Origin: a bacterium M00.F.Ca.ET.205.01.1.1
GTDB lineage: Bacteria > Pseudomonadota > Alphaproteobacteria > Rhizobiales > Rhizobiaceae
DNA length: 64,000 nt
Assembly (NCBI GenBank): GCA_004791255.1
Contig: SRUQ01000003.1
Span: 396,623-460,622, forward strand
Direction: 5' to 3'
Part shown: positions 9,355 to 17,048 of the stretch, piece after piece
Layout: every line of letters starts with the position of its first letter
Position numbering within the stretch: position 1 is the first letter of the stretch
The notes under the pieces: model-generated
The model's input: the letters and a program-made list of their open reading frames with translations, nothing else
Told to the model about the DNA's origin: nothing
Databases searched by the model: none
Translations under genes and position numbers: made by a program

Positions 9355-11391
9355 TTATTTCGGCGGGATGGTCAGCGTGGCGCCAACCGGAAGCCGGTGA
9401 GGCTCTTGCCCCTTGTTGGCGTCGTAGATGAGTTTCCACTTGGTCGCGTCGCCATAGGCCTTCTTGGCCAGATCCCAATAGGTGTCGCCGGCGACGATCA
9501 CATGGCTGCCTTCGGCTGGTTTTGCCTCGGCAGGCTTGGCGGGTTCCGCCGGGGCGGGTGCTGCCGGAGCCGGGGCCGTCTCGGCTGGCTTTGCCGGTTC
9601 GGCTGCGGGCGGGGCGGGCGGAGGCGGTGCGGCTTCCGTCGATATGGCCGGCGGCGTGTTGGCGATATCGCCCGAGTTGGCGGGCAGTTCGGGCAGCGCC
9701 GGCGCCGCTTCCGCGGGTTTTGCCGGTTCCGCCGGCTTGGCTGGTTCCGCGGCCGGGGCGGCTGGCGCCGCCGCGACCGTCGCGGCGATCTCGGTGATGC
9801 GGCCGTCGAGCTTCGGCGTGTAGGGCTTGTGCGCGCCGAGATAGTCGGCGACCACCTGCTCCAGGCCGGGGCCGTAATCATAGGCGTTCTTGGCCTTCTC
9901 GGCGAAGATCTTGTAGCCGTCGCCGCCCTGGCGGACGTAGTTGTTGGTGGCGACCAGATAATCCTTGTCCGGCTTGATCGGCGTCCAGGCGCCGTTCTCC
10001 ATCACCTCCACCGACTTGACGCGGCCGGCATTGGGCGCGACCGATTTGTCGAAGGAATATCTGAGGCCCGCCACTTGCGGGAAGCGGCCGGCGCCGTCCT
10101 CGACCTGGCTGAGGCCGCCCTCAAGGCCAGCCACCAGATCCTTGCCGGAAATCTGGAAGGTGGCCAGCGTGTTCTGGAACGGCAGCACGGTCAGCACCTC
10201 GCCCATGGTGACGGTGCCCTTGTCGATCGAGGCACGCAGGCCGCCGCCATTGGAAATGACGATCTCGACGCCTTGTCCCTTGACGCGATCGAGGATGGCG
10301 TCGGAGACGAGATTGCCCATCGCGCATTCGCGGGCGCGGCAGTTTTCGCGGCTGCCGTCGACCACGTCGGTGGTCTCGGCCACTTCCTTGTTCTTCAGTG
10401 CTTCGATCGGCGCGCCGAGTTCCTTGATGCGGGCGAGCACGGCAGGATCGGGCGTGATCGACTTGTCGAGGAAAATCGGGTCGCCGCTCGCCGATTTGAC
10501 GTTGCCATTGTCGTCGAACACGACCTTGAACTCGCCGAGATATTTCGAATAGGACGCCGCCTGGACGACCGGCACCTTGTAGCCGTCGGGGTTGTCGACC
10601 ATCGTCGGATAGGGGCCCGCAGCTTTCGGGTCGGTGTTGGACAGAAGCGTGTGGCTGTGGCCGCCGACAACGACATCGATGCCGGGGATTTTGGCAATGA
10701 CATCGCGTTCCCTGTTGTAGCCGATATGGGTGACCGCGATGATCTTGTTGACGCCTTGCGCCTTGAGCTTCTCGACCTCGGCGGTGATCGACTTGACGTC
10801 GTCGGCGATGGCGATGTTGGGCCCGGGGGAGGCGAGTTCGGGCGTGTCGTTGGTGACGGCGCCGATGATGCCGATCTTCTGGCCGCCGACCTCGACCACA
10901 ACAGACGGCTTGATCTTGCCCGCCGCGCCGGACTTGTCGTTGGGCACGACATTGGCGCTGACGACCGGGAACTTCGCCTTGTCGAGGTAAGGCACCAGCG
11001 CGCTCTCGCCATCGTCGAACTCGTGGTTGCCGAGCGTCACCGCGTCGGGCTTGATCTGATTGAGGAATTCCTCCTCCGCGGCGCCCTTGTAGGTGATGTA
11101 GAACAACGATCCCTGGAAGCTGTCGCCCGCATTGAGCAGCAGCACGTTCTGCCCTTCGAGCTTCTTGCGCTCCTGGGCGATGGCGGTGACCAGCCGGCCG
11201 GCGCCGCCAATGCATTCGCCCTTGGTCTCCTCTTCAGCCGAACAGGTCGATTCGTATTTGTTGTTGCCTTCGATGCGGCTGTGCCAATCATTGAAATGCA
11301 GAATGTTCAGTGTGTAGTCGGCAAAGGATGCGCCGGCAGACAGGCCAAGCGTCGAGGCAGAAAGGGCGGCAATGGCGGCAAATTTCTTCAT
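9355..11391 (-). CDS. Secreted 5'-nucleotidase/metallophosphatase with C-terminal LysM domain
   Basis: 678-residue exported enzyme. Signal peptide 1-24 (ending GASFA). The metallophosphoesterase domain (about 25-340) shows HFNDWHSRIEG, GDSFQG, GNHEFDDG, THIGYNRE and GGHSHT, the metal ligands of the UshA family. The 5'-nucleotidase C-terminal domain (about 350-540) follows. Then comes a Pro/Ala/Glu-rich linker (about 553-628, repeated PAEPAKPAE units) and a LysM module in the last 50 residues (GDTYWDLAKKAYGD...). The LysM tail should tether the enzyme to peptidoglycan. It probably releases nucleosides and phosphate from nucleotides in the periplasm. ATG at 11391 with GGGAG upstream. Confidence 0.92.
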   Translation of the reverse strand: MKKFAAIAALSASTLGLSAGASFADYTLNILHFNDWHSRIEGNNKYESTCSAEEETKGECIGGAGRLVTAIAQERKKLEGQNVLLLNAGDSFQGSLFYITYKGAAEEEFLNQIKPDAVTLGNHEFDDGESALVPYLDKAKFPVVSANVVPNDKSGAAGKIKPSVVVEVGGQKIGIIGAVTNDTPELASPGPNIAIADDVKSITAEVEKLKAQGVNKIIAVTHIGYNRERDVIAKIPGIDVVVGGHSHTLLSNTDPKAAGPYPTMVDNPDGYKVPVVQAASYSKYLGEFKVVFDDNGNVKSASGDPIFLDKSITPDPAVLARIKELGAPIEALKNKEVAETTDVVDGSRENCRARECAMGNLVSDAILDRVKGQGVEIVISNGGGLRASIDKGTVTMGEVLTVLPFQNTLATFQISGKDLVAGLEGGLSQVEDGAGRFPQVAGLRYSFDKSVAPNAGRVKSVEVMENGAWTPIKPDKDYLVATNNYVRQGGDGYKIFAEKAKNAYDYGPGLEQVVADYLGAHKPYTPKLDGRITEIAATVAAAPAAPAAEPAKPAEPAKPAEAAPALPELPANSGDIANTPPAISTEAAPPPPAPPAAEPAKPAETAPAPAAPAPAEPAKPAEAKPAEGSHVIVAGDTYWDLAKKAYGDATKWKLIYDANKGQEPHRLPVGATLTIPPK

Positions 11392-11547
11392 CGTGGTCTC
11401 CCGGTAGGCCGATCAGAGGCGTTTAACGCTCTTGCTTGACTGGGATATTACAGCCAGCGTTCGGGTCATGTTCCCATCGCGTTCCGGCTGACGCAAGCGG
11501 AAATGCCGAGGTATTTGCAGAGCAAAACCTGGGGTATTTGCTGGCGC

Positions 11548-11581
11548 AAAAAAGGATGGCGGCCACCTGGCCGCCATCCTT
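11548..11581 (-). terminator. Terminator of the omp10-like gene
   Basis: A perfect 13-base-pair stem (11552-11564 with 11569-11581, loop acct) is followed on the minus strand by a run of six T. It sits 22 bases past the stop of the lipoprotein gene. Confidence 0.9.
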
Positions 11582-11603
11582 CATGAAACGAGTGCGTTCC
11601 GGT

Positions 11604-11984
11604 TCAGACGCGCCGCGTCAGCACGAAGTTCTGGCCTGACGAGCTAGTGCAGTTCAGCTGGCTGGTGGATACCAGCAGGCAGTTGAAGCTGACCGGCGTC
11701 TGGCGGATCAGCGAGGTGCCGTTGATCTGCACCGAGGTGGCACCGGTCATGGTGTAGCTGCCGTCCGCAAGCTTCTGGCCGGTGTCGGTGGCGACGGTGG
11801 TGAAAGTGCCGCCGGTGAAGGTCGACAGGCCGGTGCCCTTGGCATCGATCCAGGAGCCTTCCACGCCTTTCTGCGTAGCCGCGCCGATCGGCGGCTGGTC
11901 TGGACCACTGGTCGTACACGCGGCGAGCCCTGCCATGGCGGCCGCCGCAACACTCATCGAAAGAACTTTGCGCGCAATGTTCAT
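11604..11984 (-). CDS. omp10: Omp10-like outer-membrane lipoprotein
   Basis: 126-residue lipoprotein. The signal peptide ends in the lipobox LAAC, with Cys23 as the acylated residue. The mature part (GVEGSWIDAKG, TFTTVATDTGQKLADGSY, LNCTSSSGQNFVLTRR) closely matches the pattern I know from Brucella Omp10, and has the AprI/Inh-like small beta-barrel form. The frame stays open upstream, but the ATG at 11984 has GAGGAGAGG at the right distance. Function in Brucella relates to envelope integrity; here it is inferred by similarity. A terminator follows at 11552. Confidence 0.85.
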   Translation of the reverse strand: MNIARKVLSMSVAAAAMAGLAACTTSGPDQPPIGAATQKGVEGSWIDAKGTGLSTFTGGTFTTVATDTGQKLADGSYTMTGATSVQINGTSLIRQTPVSFNCLLVSTSQLNCTSSSGQNFVLTRRV

Positions 11985-12060
11985 TTTGAAACCTCTCCTC
12001 TCGCACCGGCCCAACAATCGGGATCGATCTTTGGAAAGCACGATGCGTATACCCAAACTG

Positions 12061-12140
12061 CTGGAGCGGACTTTTGCGTCCAATCGGACGCATGTCGCTC
12101 CAGGCCGCATCCCTTCAATCGCCCGATTTCCGGGCGATTG
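12061..12140. repeat. Two consecutive hairpins between omp10 and hss
   Basis: The first hairpin, 12061-12102, pairs CTGGAGCG with CGCTCCAG and, inside, TGCGTCC with GGACGCA. The second, 12116-12140, is perfect: CAATCGCCCG-atttc-CGGGCGATTG. Neither has a clear T-run. The second may end the hss transcript (stop at 12170, minus strand). The first resembles dispersed Mesorhizobium palindromes. Confidence 0.55.
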
Positions 12141-12169
12141 CAAGGCAACCGGGCATGGTTCGCAGTGTG

Positions 12170-13615
12170 CTATCGGACCAGGATGTTGCGGAATTGCCAC
12201 GGGTCGCTTCGGTCGAGGTCCTCGGGGAAAAGACCCGGGCGCCTGTCGAGCGGTGTCCAATCGGTGTAGTAGCCTTTGACCGGCCCGAGATATTGCGACT
12301 GCACGTCCAGACAGCGCTTGAAATCCATCTCGTCGGCCTCGACGATGCCGGCATCGGGGTTTTCCAGTGCCCAGACCATGCCGGCCAGAACCGCCGAGGT
12401 GACCTGCATCCCGGTGGCGTTCTGATAGGGCGCCAGCTTGCGCGCTTCGGCGAGCGATAGCTGCGAGCCGTACCAGTAGGCGTTCTTGTCGTGGCCGTAG
12501 AGCAGGACGCCGAGCTCGTCGACGCCGTCAACCAGCTCGTTCTCGTCGAGCACGTGGTGCACCGGCTGCGGCTTGCCGGCGGCACCGAACATCTCGTCCA
12601 GTGACAGCATCGCGTCGTTGGAGGGATGATAGGCATAGTGGCAGGTCGGGCGGTATTGCACCTTGCCCTTCTTGGAGCGCACGGTGAAGAAATCGGCGAT
12701 CGAGATCGCCTCGTTGTGCGTCACCAGCAAGCCATATTGCGCGCCCGGCGTCGGGCACCAGGAGCGCACGCGCGTGTTGGCGCCAGGCTGTTCCAGGTAG
12801 ATGGCGGCCTTGGAGCCGTGCTTGTGCTTTTTGCCGTTCTTCGGCATCCACTTTTCATGCGTGCCCCAGCCGAGCTCGGCCGGCTGCAAGCCTTCGGAGA
12901 TGAAACCCTCGACCGACCAGGTATTCCAGAACACGTCCATGGGTTTGGGCTTCTTGGTGCGCTGGGTGTCGCGCTCGGCGATGTGGATGCCCTTGACGCC
13001 GGCCTTCTTCATCAGCTTGGCCCAGCCCTCGCGGTCGTCCTGCGCCGGCTCGGAAAATTCCAGGCCAAGGTCGGTGGCGAGATTGACCAGCGCCTGCTTG
13101 ACGAACCACGAGACCATGCCGGGATTGGCGCCGCAGGTGGAGACGGCGGTGGCACCGCCCGGCCTGTCATGCTTTTCCTTGATCATGGCTTCGCGCAGCG
13201 CATAGTTGGTGCGGCTGGCATTGTCGGCCTCGGCGTCGAAATAGAAGCCGAGCCAGGGTTCGACGACGGTGTCGATGTAGAGCACGCCGAGCTTGCGGCA
13301 AAGCCGCATCAGGTCCACCGAGCCGGTGTCGACCGACAGGTTGACGCAAAAGCCCTGGCCGCCGCCATTGGTCAGGAGCGGCGTCAGCAGCTTCTTGTAG
13401 TTCTTCTCGGTCACCGCTTCCTGGACGAAGGCGATGCCGCGCTCGTCGAGGAGCTTGCGGTCGGTGTCGCGCGGGTCGAGGACCGTCATGCGTGACTTGT
13501 CGAACTTGAAATGGCGTTCGATGAGCGGCAGCGTTCCCCGGCCGATCGAGCCGAAGCCGATCATCACAACAGGGCCGGTGATCTCACCGTAAACGGGCCA
13601 GTTTTCATTCGCCAT
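12170..13615 (-). CDS. hss: Homospermidine synthase
   Basis: Cytoplasmic NAD-dependent enzyme that makes sym-homospermidine from putrescine, the characteristic polyamine of rhizobia. 481 residues from the ATG at 13615, which has GAAGGAG upstream. The N-terminal dinucleotide-binding motif GFGSIGRGTLP is at about 20-30. Later conserved stretches include STCGANPGMVSWF and the C-terminal region. The frame stays open 24 codons further upstream, but that part only encodes a tandem DNA repeat and is unlikely to be translated. With odc (37.8 kb) it gives an ornithine-putrescine-homospermidine route. Confidence 0.94.
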   Translation of the reverse strand: MANENWPVYGEITGPVVMIGFGSIGRGTLPLIERHFKFDKSRMTVLDPRDTDRKLLDERGIAFVQEAVTEKNYKKLLTPLLTNGGGQGFCVNLSVDTGSVDLMRLCRKLGVLYIDTVVEPWLGFYFDAEADNASRTNYALREAMIKEKHDRPGGATAVSTCGANPGMVSWFVKQALVNLATDLGLEFSEPAQDDREGWAKLMKKAGVKGIHIAERDTQRTKKPKPMDVFWNTWSVEGFISEGLQPAELGWGTHEKWMPKNGKKHKHGSKAAIYLEQPGANTRVRSWCPTPGAQYGLLVTHNEAISIADFFTVRSKKGKVQYRPTCHYAYHPSNDAMLSLDEMFGAAGKPQPVHHVLDENELVDGVDELGVLLYGHDKNAYWYGSQLSLAEARKLAPYQNATGMQVTSAVLAGMVWALENPDAGIVEADEMDFKRCLDVQSQYLGPVKGYYTDWTPLDRRPGLFPEDLDRSDPWQFRNILVR

Positions 13616-13632
13616 TTTATCCAGCACTCCTT

Positions 13633-13694
13633 CAAACACCTGCAAAGACCGGGCAAACACCTGCAAAAACCGGGCAAACTCCTGCAAAACCGGC
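13633..13694. repeat. Three tandem copies of a 21-base repeat upstream of hss
   Basis: Units CAAACACCTGCAAAGACCGGG (13633-13653), the same with one change (13654-13674), and a degenerate third copy (13675-13694). It begins 17 bases before the hss start codon, in the presumed 5' leader or promoter. Confidence 0.85.
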
Positions 13695-13767
13695 CATTTC
13701 TCGCCCAGCGGCGATGCGCTACACCACAGATCATTGTCATAAACCAGCGAAAAGCGCCAACCTGGGG

Positions 13768-14706
13768 CTAGCCGTCATTGGCCATGTGGTTAAGGACGTC
13801 GACCAGTCGGTCGCGGTCTGATGTCAGGCCTTTGTAGTCGAGCTGGGCGATGTCGAGCGCTTTCAGTTGCGCGGCAAACGACAGAGCCAGCGTCGCCCGA
13901 TCAGGATGCCGCGCCAACACGGCCAGCGGGTCGAGATGGATGCGGATGGTGAACAGGATGTCGCGCGAAACGGGCAGTTTGCGCAGCGTCTGGCGCTCGA
14001 CGCGGATGAAGGCATGGGCTTTGACGTCGCCATCGGGAAATCGCGACCGACGGTTGGTGGCGCGGTCGATGCGCTCGACATTGGACAGCGGATGGTAGAG
14101 CGCGTCGTCGGCCTGGATCGACCAGTTGTAGCGCTCGACCGCCTGGCCCTGCAGACCATCGAACATGCGGTTGATGAGATCGGCCGACCGGGAGCCTGGG
14201 CCGAAGCCTGGCACCGGCGCGTGGATCTGCTGCAGCGGCTTGCCGAACTTCTCGACCAGCGACCAGGACGAGGGAAAGCAGAGCGAGCCGGCAGCCAGCC
14301 GCCAGCCATCGTCGCCCCGCCGCATCAGGATCAGGTCCTCCTGGACGAGCAGGGACGCCTGGACAAGCGGCGCGCCGCCGATACCGGAAGCCGGGGCAGG
14401 GTGGTTCACAGTCCCTTCGACCTCGATGCCCGCATCGGTGCGTCGATAGGTGCCAGGAAATCTCCGCGGCAGATACGAGCCCAATGAATCGAGCACTTCC
14501 TGCTGGGCCTCTCGCGTGCCGTCCTCCTCGACGAAAACCCGGTCAGGAATCTCGTCGTAGAGCCGGCGCTTTTCGGCCAGATACGGCAGCAGATGGTGGT
14601 CGACCTCGATCCAGGCTTGTGGATCGAGCGGCTTCAGCCCGATCGAGAAGAGTTTCGACGAGCCGTCATAGGGCGTGTGTGTCGGCAGCGCCTCGGCCAA
14701 GTTCAT
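13768..14706 (-). CDS. DUF3445 heme-dependent oxidative N-demethylase family protein
   Basis: 312-residue protein from the ATG at 14706. The frame is open upstream, but that part overlaps the YciI-like gene out of frame. Recognisable DUF3445 (PF11927) patterns include LVQEDLILMRR, CFPSSWSLVEKFGKPL and QIHAPVPGFG. Characterised members of related families use heme to demethylate dimethylamine-type substrates; the substrate here is unknown. Its ATG overlaps the TGA of the upstream YciI-like gene (ATGA), so the two are translationally coupled. Confidence 0.85.
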   Translation of the reverse strand: MNLAEALPTHTPYDGSSKLFSIGLKPLDPQAWIEVDHHLLPYLAEKRRLYDEIPDRVFVEEDGTREAQQEVLDSLGSYLPRRFPGTYRRTDAGIEVEGTVNHPAPASGIGGAPLVQASLLVQEDLILMRRGDDGWRLAAGSLCFPSSWSLVEKFGKPLQQIHAPVPGFGPGSRSADLINRMFDGLQGQAVERYNWSIQADDALYHPLSNVERIDRATNRRSRFPDGDVKAHAFIRVERQTLRKLPVSRDILFTIRIHLDPLAVLARHPDRATLALSFAAQLKALDIAQLDYKGLTSDRDRLVDVLNHMANDG

Positions 14707-14990
14707 GCTTCCCTGAGTGTATCCAGGCCGGGGGCGGTCATCCTGGCCAGGAACTCGGTGACATCGTAGTCCGAGGCACCCGCCTTGGCGAAGGGGTCGG
14801 CGGCCAGCCTTGCGTCGAGAATCTCGCGCGGACATTGCGCGATGATGATGCCGCCGGTCCTCGGTTTCTGCGGTCCCGAGGCGACGAAGATGCCTTCGGC
14901 GTAGCAGGCTTTCAGCCATTCGATATGAGCGGCCTGCAGTTGGGCGATCTCGGTCAACGGCACCTTGTAGTTCAGCGAAACGACGAACAT
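14703..14990 (-). CDS. YciI-like protein
   Basis: 95-residue alpha/beta-barrel (ferredoxin-like) protein of the YciI family. It begins MFVVSLNYKVPL; the motif HIEWLKACYAEGIFVASGPQ is characteristic, with a conserved His and Ser. Some relatives catalyse small dehydrochlorination or condensation reactions; no substrate is known here. AAGGAA precedes the ATG at 14990. It overlaps the DUF3445 gene by four bases. Confidence 0.85.
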   Translation of the reverse strand: MFVVSLNYKVPLTEIAQLQAAHIEWLKACYAEGIFVASGPQKPRTGGIIIAQCPREILDARLAADPFAKAGASDYDVTEFLARMTAPGLDTLREA

Positions 14991-15012
14991 GGCATTCCTT
15001 CCGTTTGCCTTT

Positions 15013-15675
15013 TCAGCCGAGTCTGGCCGGTATCAGCCCGCGCAGTGAATTGCCGACGAAGATCGCCTTCGCCGACTTCAGATCGTCGAAGCTGTAGATC
15101 GCTTCGAACACCCGGCCTTCATCCAGAAGCGCGCCGCGCAATACGCCAGGCAGCAGGCCGCAATCGAGGCGGGGCGTCGCCAGCGCCGTGTCGCCGAAAT
15201 CGGCGAAGACATTGGTGATGGTGCCTTCGCAGATTTCGCCGCGCTCATTGGCGAGGATCACGTCGTCGGCCTGGGTGATGAGATACTCGGAGCGGGCGTG
15301 CGTGTAGAGCAGCCGCCGGCTGGTCTTGTGGCGCAGCAGCATGTCGTGCGAATCGAGCCTTGTCCGCGCCAGCCGCAGCGTCCAGATCTTGTCGGCGGCG
15401 AGCGGCTCAAAGGGCTGCACCGACGCCGTCGCATCGCCATTGCGCGAGAGAGCCAGCCGCGCGCGTAACACCTTGCGCGCGCCGTCGACGGCCTTGCCCA
15501 GCACGTCGCCGATCTTTTGCGGGTCGCACGCAAAGCCCAGTTCCGCCGCCGAACCGAAGAGGCGGGAAAGATGGCGATCAAAGCGCAGGAAGCCTGAGCC
15601 CGGCTCCCAGCGCATGGTCTCGATCAGCTCGAAGTCGGCTGCGTTCCCGTCGCGAAGCGCGCTTTCAAGAGACAC
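15013..15675 (-). CDS. pabC: Class IV aminotransferase, aminodeoxychorismate-lyase-like
   Basis: 220-residue PLP enzyme of fold type IV (branched-chain aminotransferase/ADC lyase family). Visible signatures: HARSEYLITQADDVILANERGEICEGTITNVF, with the substrate-pocket TN of ADC lyases, then LLPGVLRGALLDEG. It probably splits 4-amino-4-deoxychorismate into p-aminobenzoate and pyruvate for folate. The start is uncertain: the GTG at 15675 lies 52 bases inside the end of pabB. Its position directly after pabB supports the role. Confidence 0.82.
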   Translation of the reverse strand: MSLESALRDGNAADFELIETMRWEPGSGFLRFDRHLSRLFGSAAELGFACDPQKIGDVLGKAVDGARKVLRARLALSRNGDATASVQPFEPLAADKIWTLRLARTRLDSHDMLLRHKTSRRLLYTHARSEYLITQADDVILANERGEICEGTITNVFADFGDTALATPRLDCGLLPGVLRGALLDEGRVFEAIYSFDDLKSAKAIFVGNSLRGLIPARLG

Positions 15676-16769
15676 TCCTGATACTCCTCCTCGGCGACGG
15701 AATCGAAGACGATACCGCCGCCGACATTGTAGACGGCCTCGCCGCTGGAAAAGAGCGAGATGGTGCGGATCGCCACGGAAAAGCGCATCTTACCGCCCGG
15801 CGCGATCCAGCCGATGGCGCCACAGTAAACGTCGCGCGGCGTGCCTTCCAGATCGTGCAGGATCTCCATGGCACGGATTTTTGGCGCTCCGGTGATCGAG
15901 CCGCAGGGAAACAGCGCCGCGAAAATCTGGCGAATTGAGAGGTTCGGCAGCAGTCTCGCCCTGACGTCGCTGACCATCTGGTGGACGGTGGGATAGCTTT
16001 CGATGCGGAACAGCTGCGGCACTTCCAGCGTGCCGACCTCGCTGATCAACGATATGTCGTTGCGCAACAGGTCGACGATCATCCGGTTCTCGGCCTGGTT
16101 TTTCTCGTCATTGCGCAGGAATTTCTTCTGCCGTTCGTCCTCGGCCTTCGTAGCGCCGCGCGGGGCCGTGCCCTTCATCGGATGCGTCTCGATCATGCCG
16201 TCGGAGCCGATCTCGAAGAACAGCTCCGGTGATCGCGACAGCACGATGGGATCGCCGAGCGCGATCAGCGCGCCGTATTTCACCGGCTGGCGCTCGGTCA
16301 GCGCGTCGAAGGCGGCGAGCGGGTCGCCCGACCACTGCGCGCGCACCGGGAAGGTCAAATTGCCCTGATAGCAATCGCCTTGCCGGATGTGTTGGTGCAA
16401 GCGCGCAAAACGCTTCTGGTAGTCCTCGATCGACCATGTCGCCCGGGCATCGAAGATCGGGCCATTGGTCGCCGGCGCCGTTCGTGCCGGCACCGCCTCT
16501 TCGATTGGTGCGTCGAAGACCCCCAGGCAGACCAGCGGCGCACGGCGTCGCTGCGGTAGCAAGGGAACGAGTTTCGGCTCGAGCAGATAGCCCGCCTCGT
16601 AGGAGAAATAGCCGGCCAGCCATTTGCCGGCGCCATGCGCGGCCTGGGCGGCCTGCAGCGCCGCCGGGAAATCCCGGGCCTCGTGCGCCACGATGATCTC
16701 GGCCGGCCGGTCGAAGACGAGCTGGCGCCCGCTTTCGTCGTTGCGGAAAATTGCGGCTGGCAGGGACAT
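15624..16769 (-). CDS. pabB: Aminodeoxychorismate synthase component I
   Basis: 381-residue chorismate-binding enzyme that adds ammonia to chorismate on the way to p-aminobenzoate. The C-terminal catalytic domain carries MKGTAPRGA, KNQAENRMIVDLLRND and CGSITGAPKIRAMEIL, all diagnostic of PabB/TrpE. It is shorter than enteric PabB because the N-terminal region is compact, as in many alphaproteobacteria. A glutamine amidotransferase partner (pabA) is not nearby. The 3' end overlaps the pabC-like gene by 52 bases. Confidence 0.93.
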   Translation of the reverse strand: MSLPAAIFRNDESGRQLVFDRPAEIIVAHEARDFPAALQAAQAAHGAGKWLAGYFSYEAGYLLEPKLVPLLPQRRRAPLVCLGVFDAPIEEAVPARTAPATNGPIFDARATWSIEDYQKRFARLHQHIRQGDCYQGNLTFPVRAQWSGDPLAAFDALTERQPVKYGALIALGDPIVLSRSPELFFEIGSDGMIETHPMKGTAPRGATKAEDERQKKFLRNDEKNQAENRMIVDLLRNDISLISEVGTLEVPQLFRIESYPTVHQMVSDVRARLLPNLSIRQIFAALFPCGSITGAPKIRAMEILHDLEGTPRDVYCGAIGWIAPGGKMRFSVAIRTISLFSSGEAVYNVGGGIVFDSVAEEEYQECLLKARFATGTQPTSS

Positions 16770-16879
16770 GGGACTCGGGAAGCTGCGATAGTGAAGCCGT
16801 TGATCGCTCTATATGGGGGGCCGCTCGCGTGCAATCGAGGGAACGGCACGCTGCCACTCAAAGCCGACTTCCGGCCTAT

Positions 16880-16981
16880 AGCGCGTCGCGCCGAAACGGA
16901 TACATGCGACGCGCTCTAGGGTTCTTGTTTTCATGCATGTCGTTGTCCCAAAACCGAGGGTCACTTTTGGGCGACATGCAT
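16880..16981. repeat. Two-hairpin intergenic repeat, copy 1
   Basis: The first hairpin is AGCGCGTCGC...GCGACGCGCT (16880-16916). The second is GCATGTCG-ttgt-CCCAAAA...TTTTGGG-CGACATGC (about 16935-16980). A second copy with about 85% identity lies at 21796-21897. It separates pabB from the HhH-protein gene. No coding potential was seen. It is likely a dispersed Mesorhizobium palindromic repeat. Confidence 0.85.
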
Positions 16982-16997
16982 TAACGCCTGAAACGAA

Positions 16998-17025
16998 ACC
17001 GGCGGCGCCATGGGGCACCGCCGGT
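16998..17025 (-). terminator. Hairpin downstream of the HhH-protein gene
   Basis: The stem ACCGGCGG (16998-17005)/CCGCCGGT (17018-17025) lies 24 bases after the stop at 17049. On the minus strand it is followed by TTTCGTTTC, a weak T-rich tail. Probably a terminator. Confidence 0.6.
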
Positions 17026-17048
17026 CGGGTCTTGCCTATCTGTGTCGC

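Noticed and set aside
9397..11439. 680-codon open frame on the plus strand
   Set aside because: It is exactly antisense to the nucleotidase gene, has Arg/Gly/Asp-biased shadow composition and no family pattern.
13616..13687. 24-codon N-terminal extension of homospermidine synthase
   Set aside because: It only translates the tandem DNA repeat, lacks a ribosome site and is absent from the family's usual N-terminus; the ATG at 13615 has GGAG.
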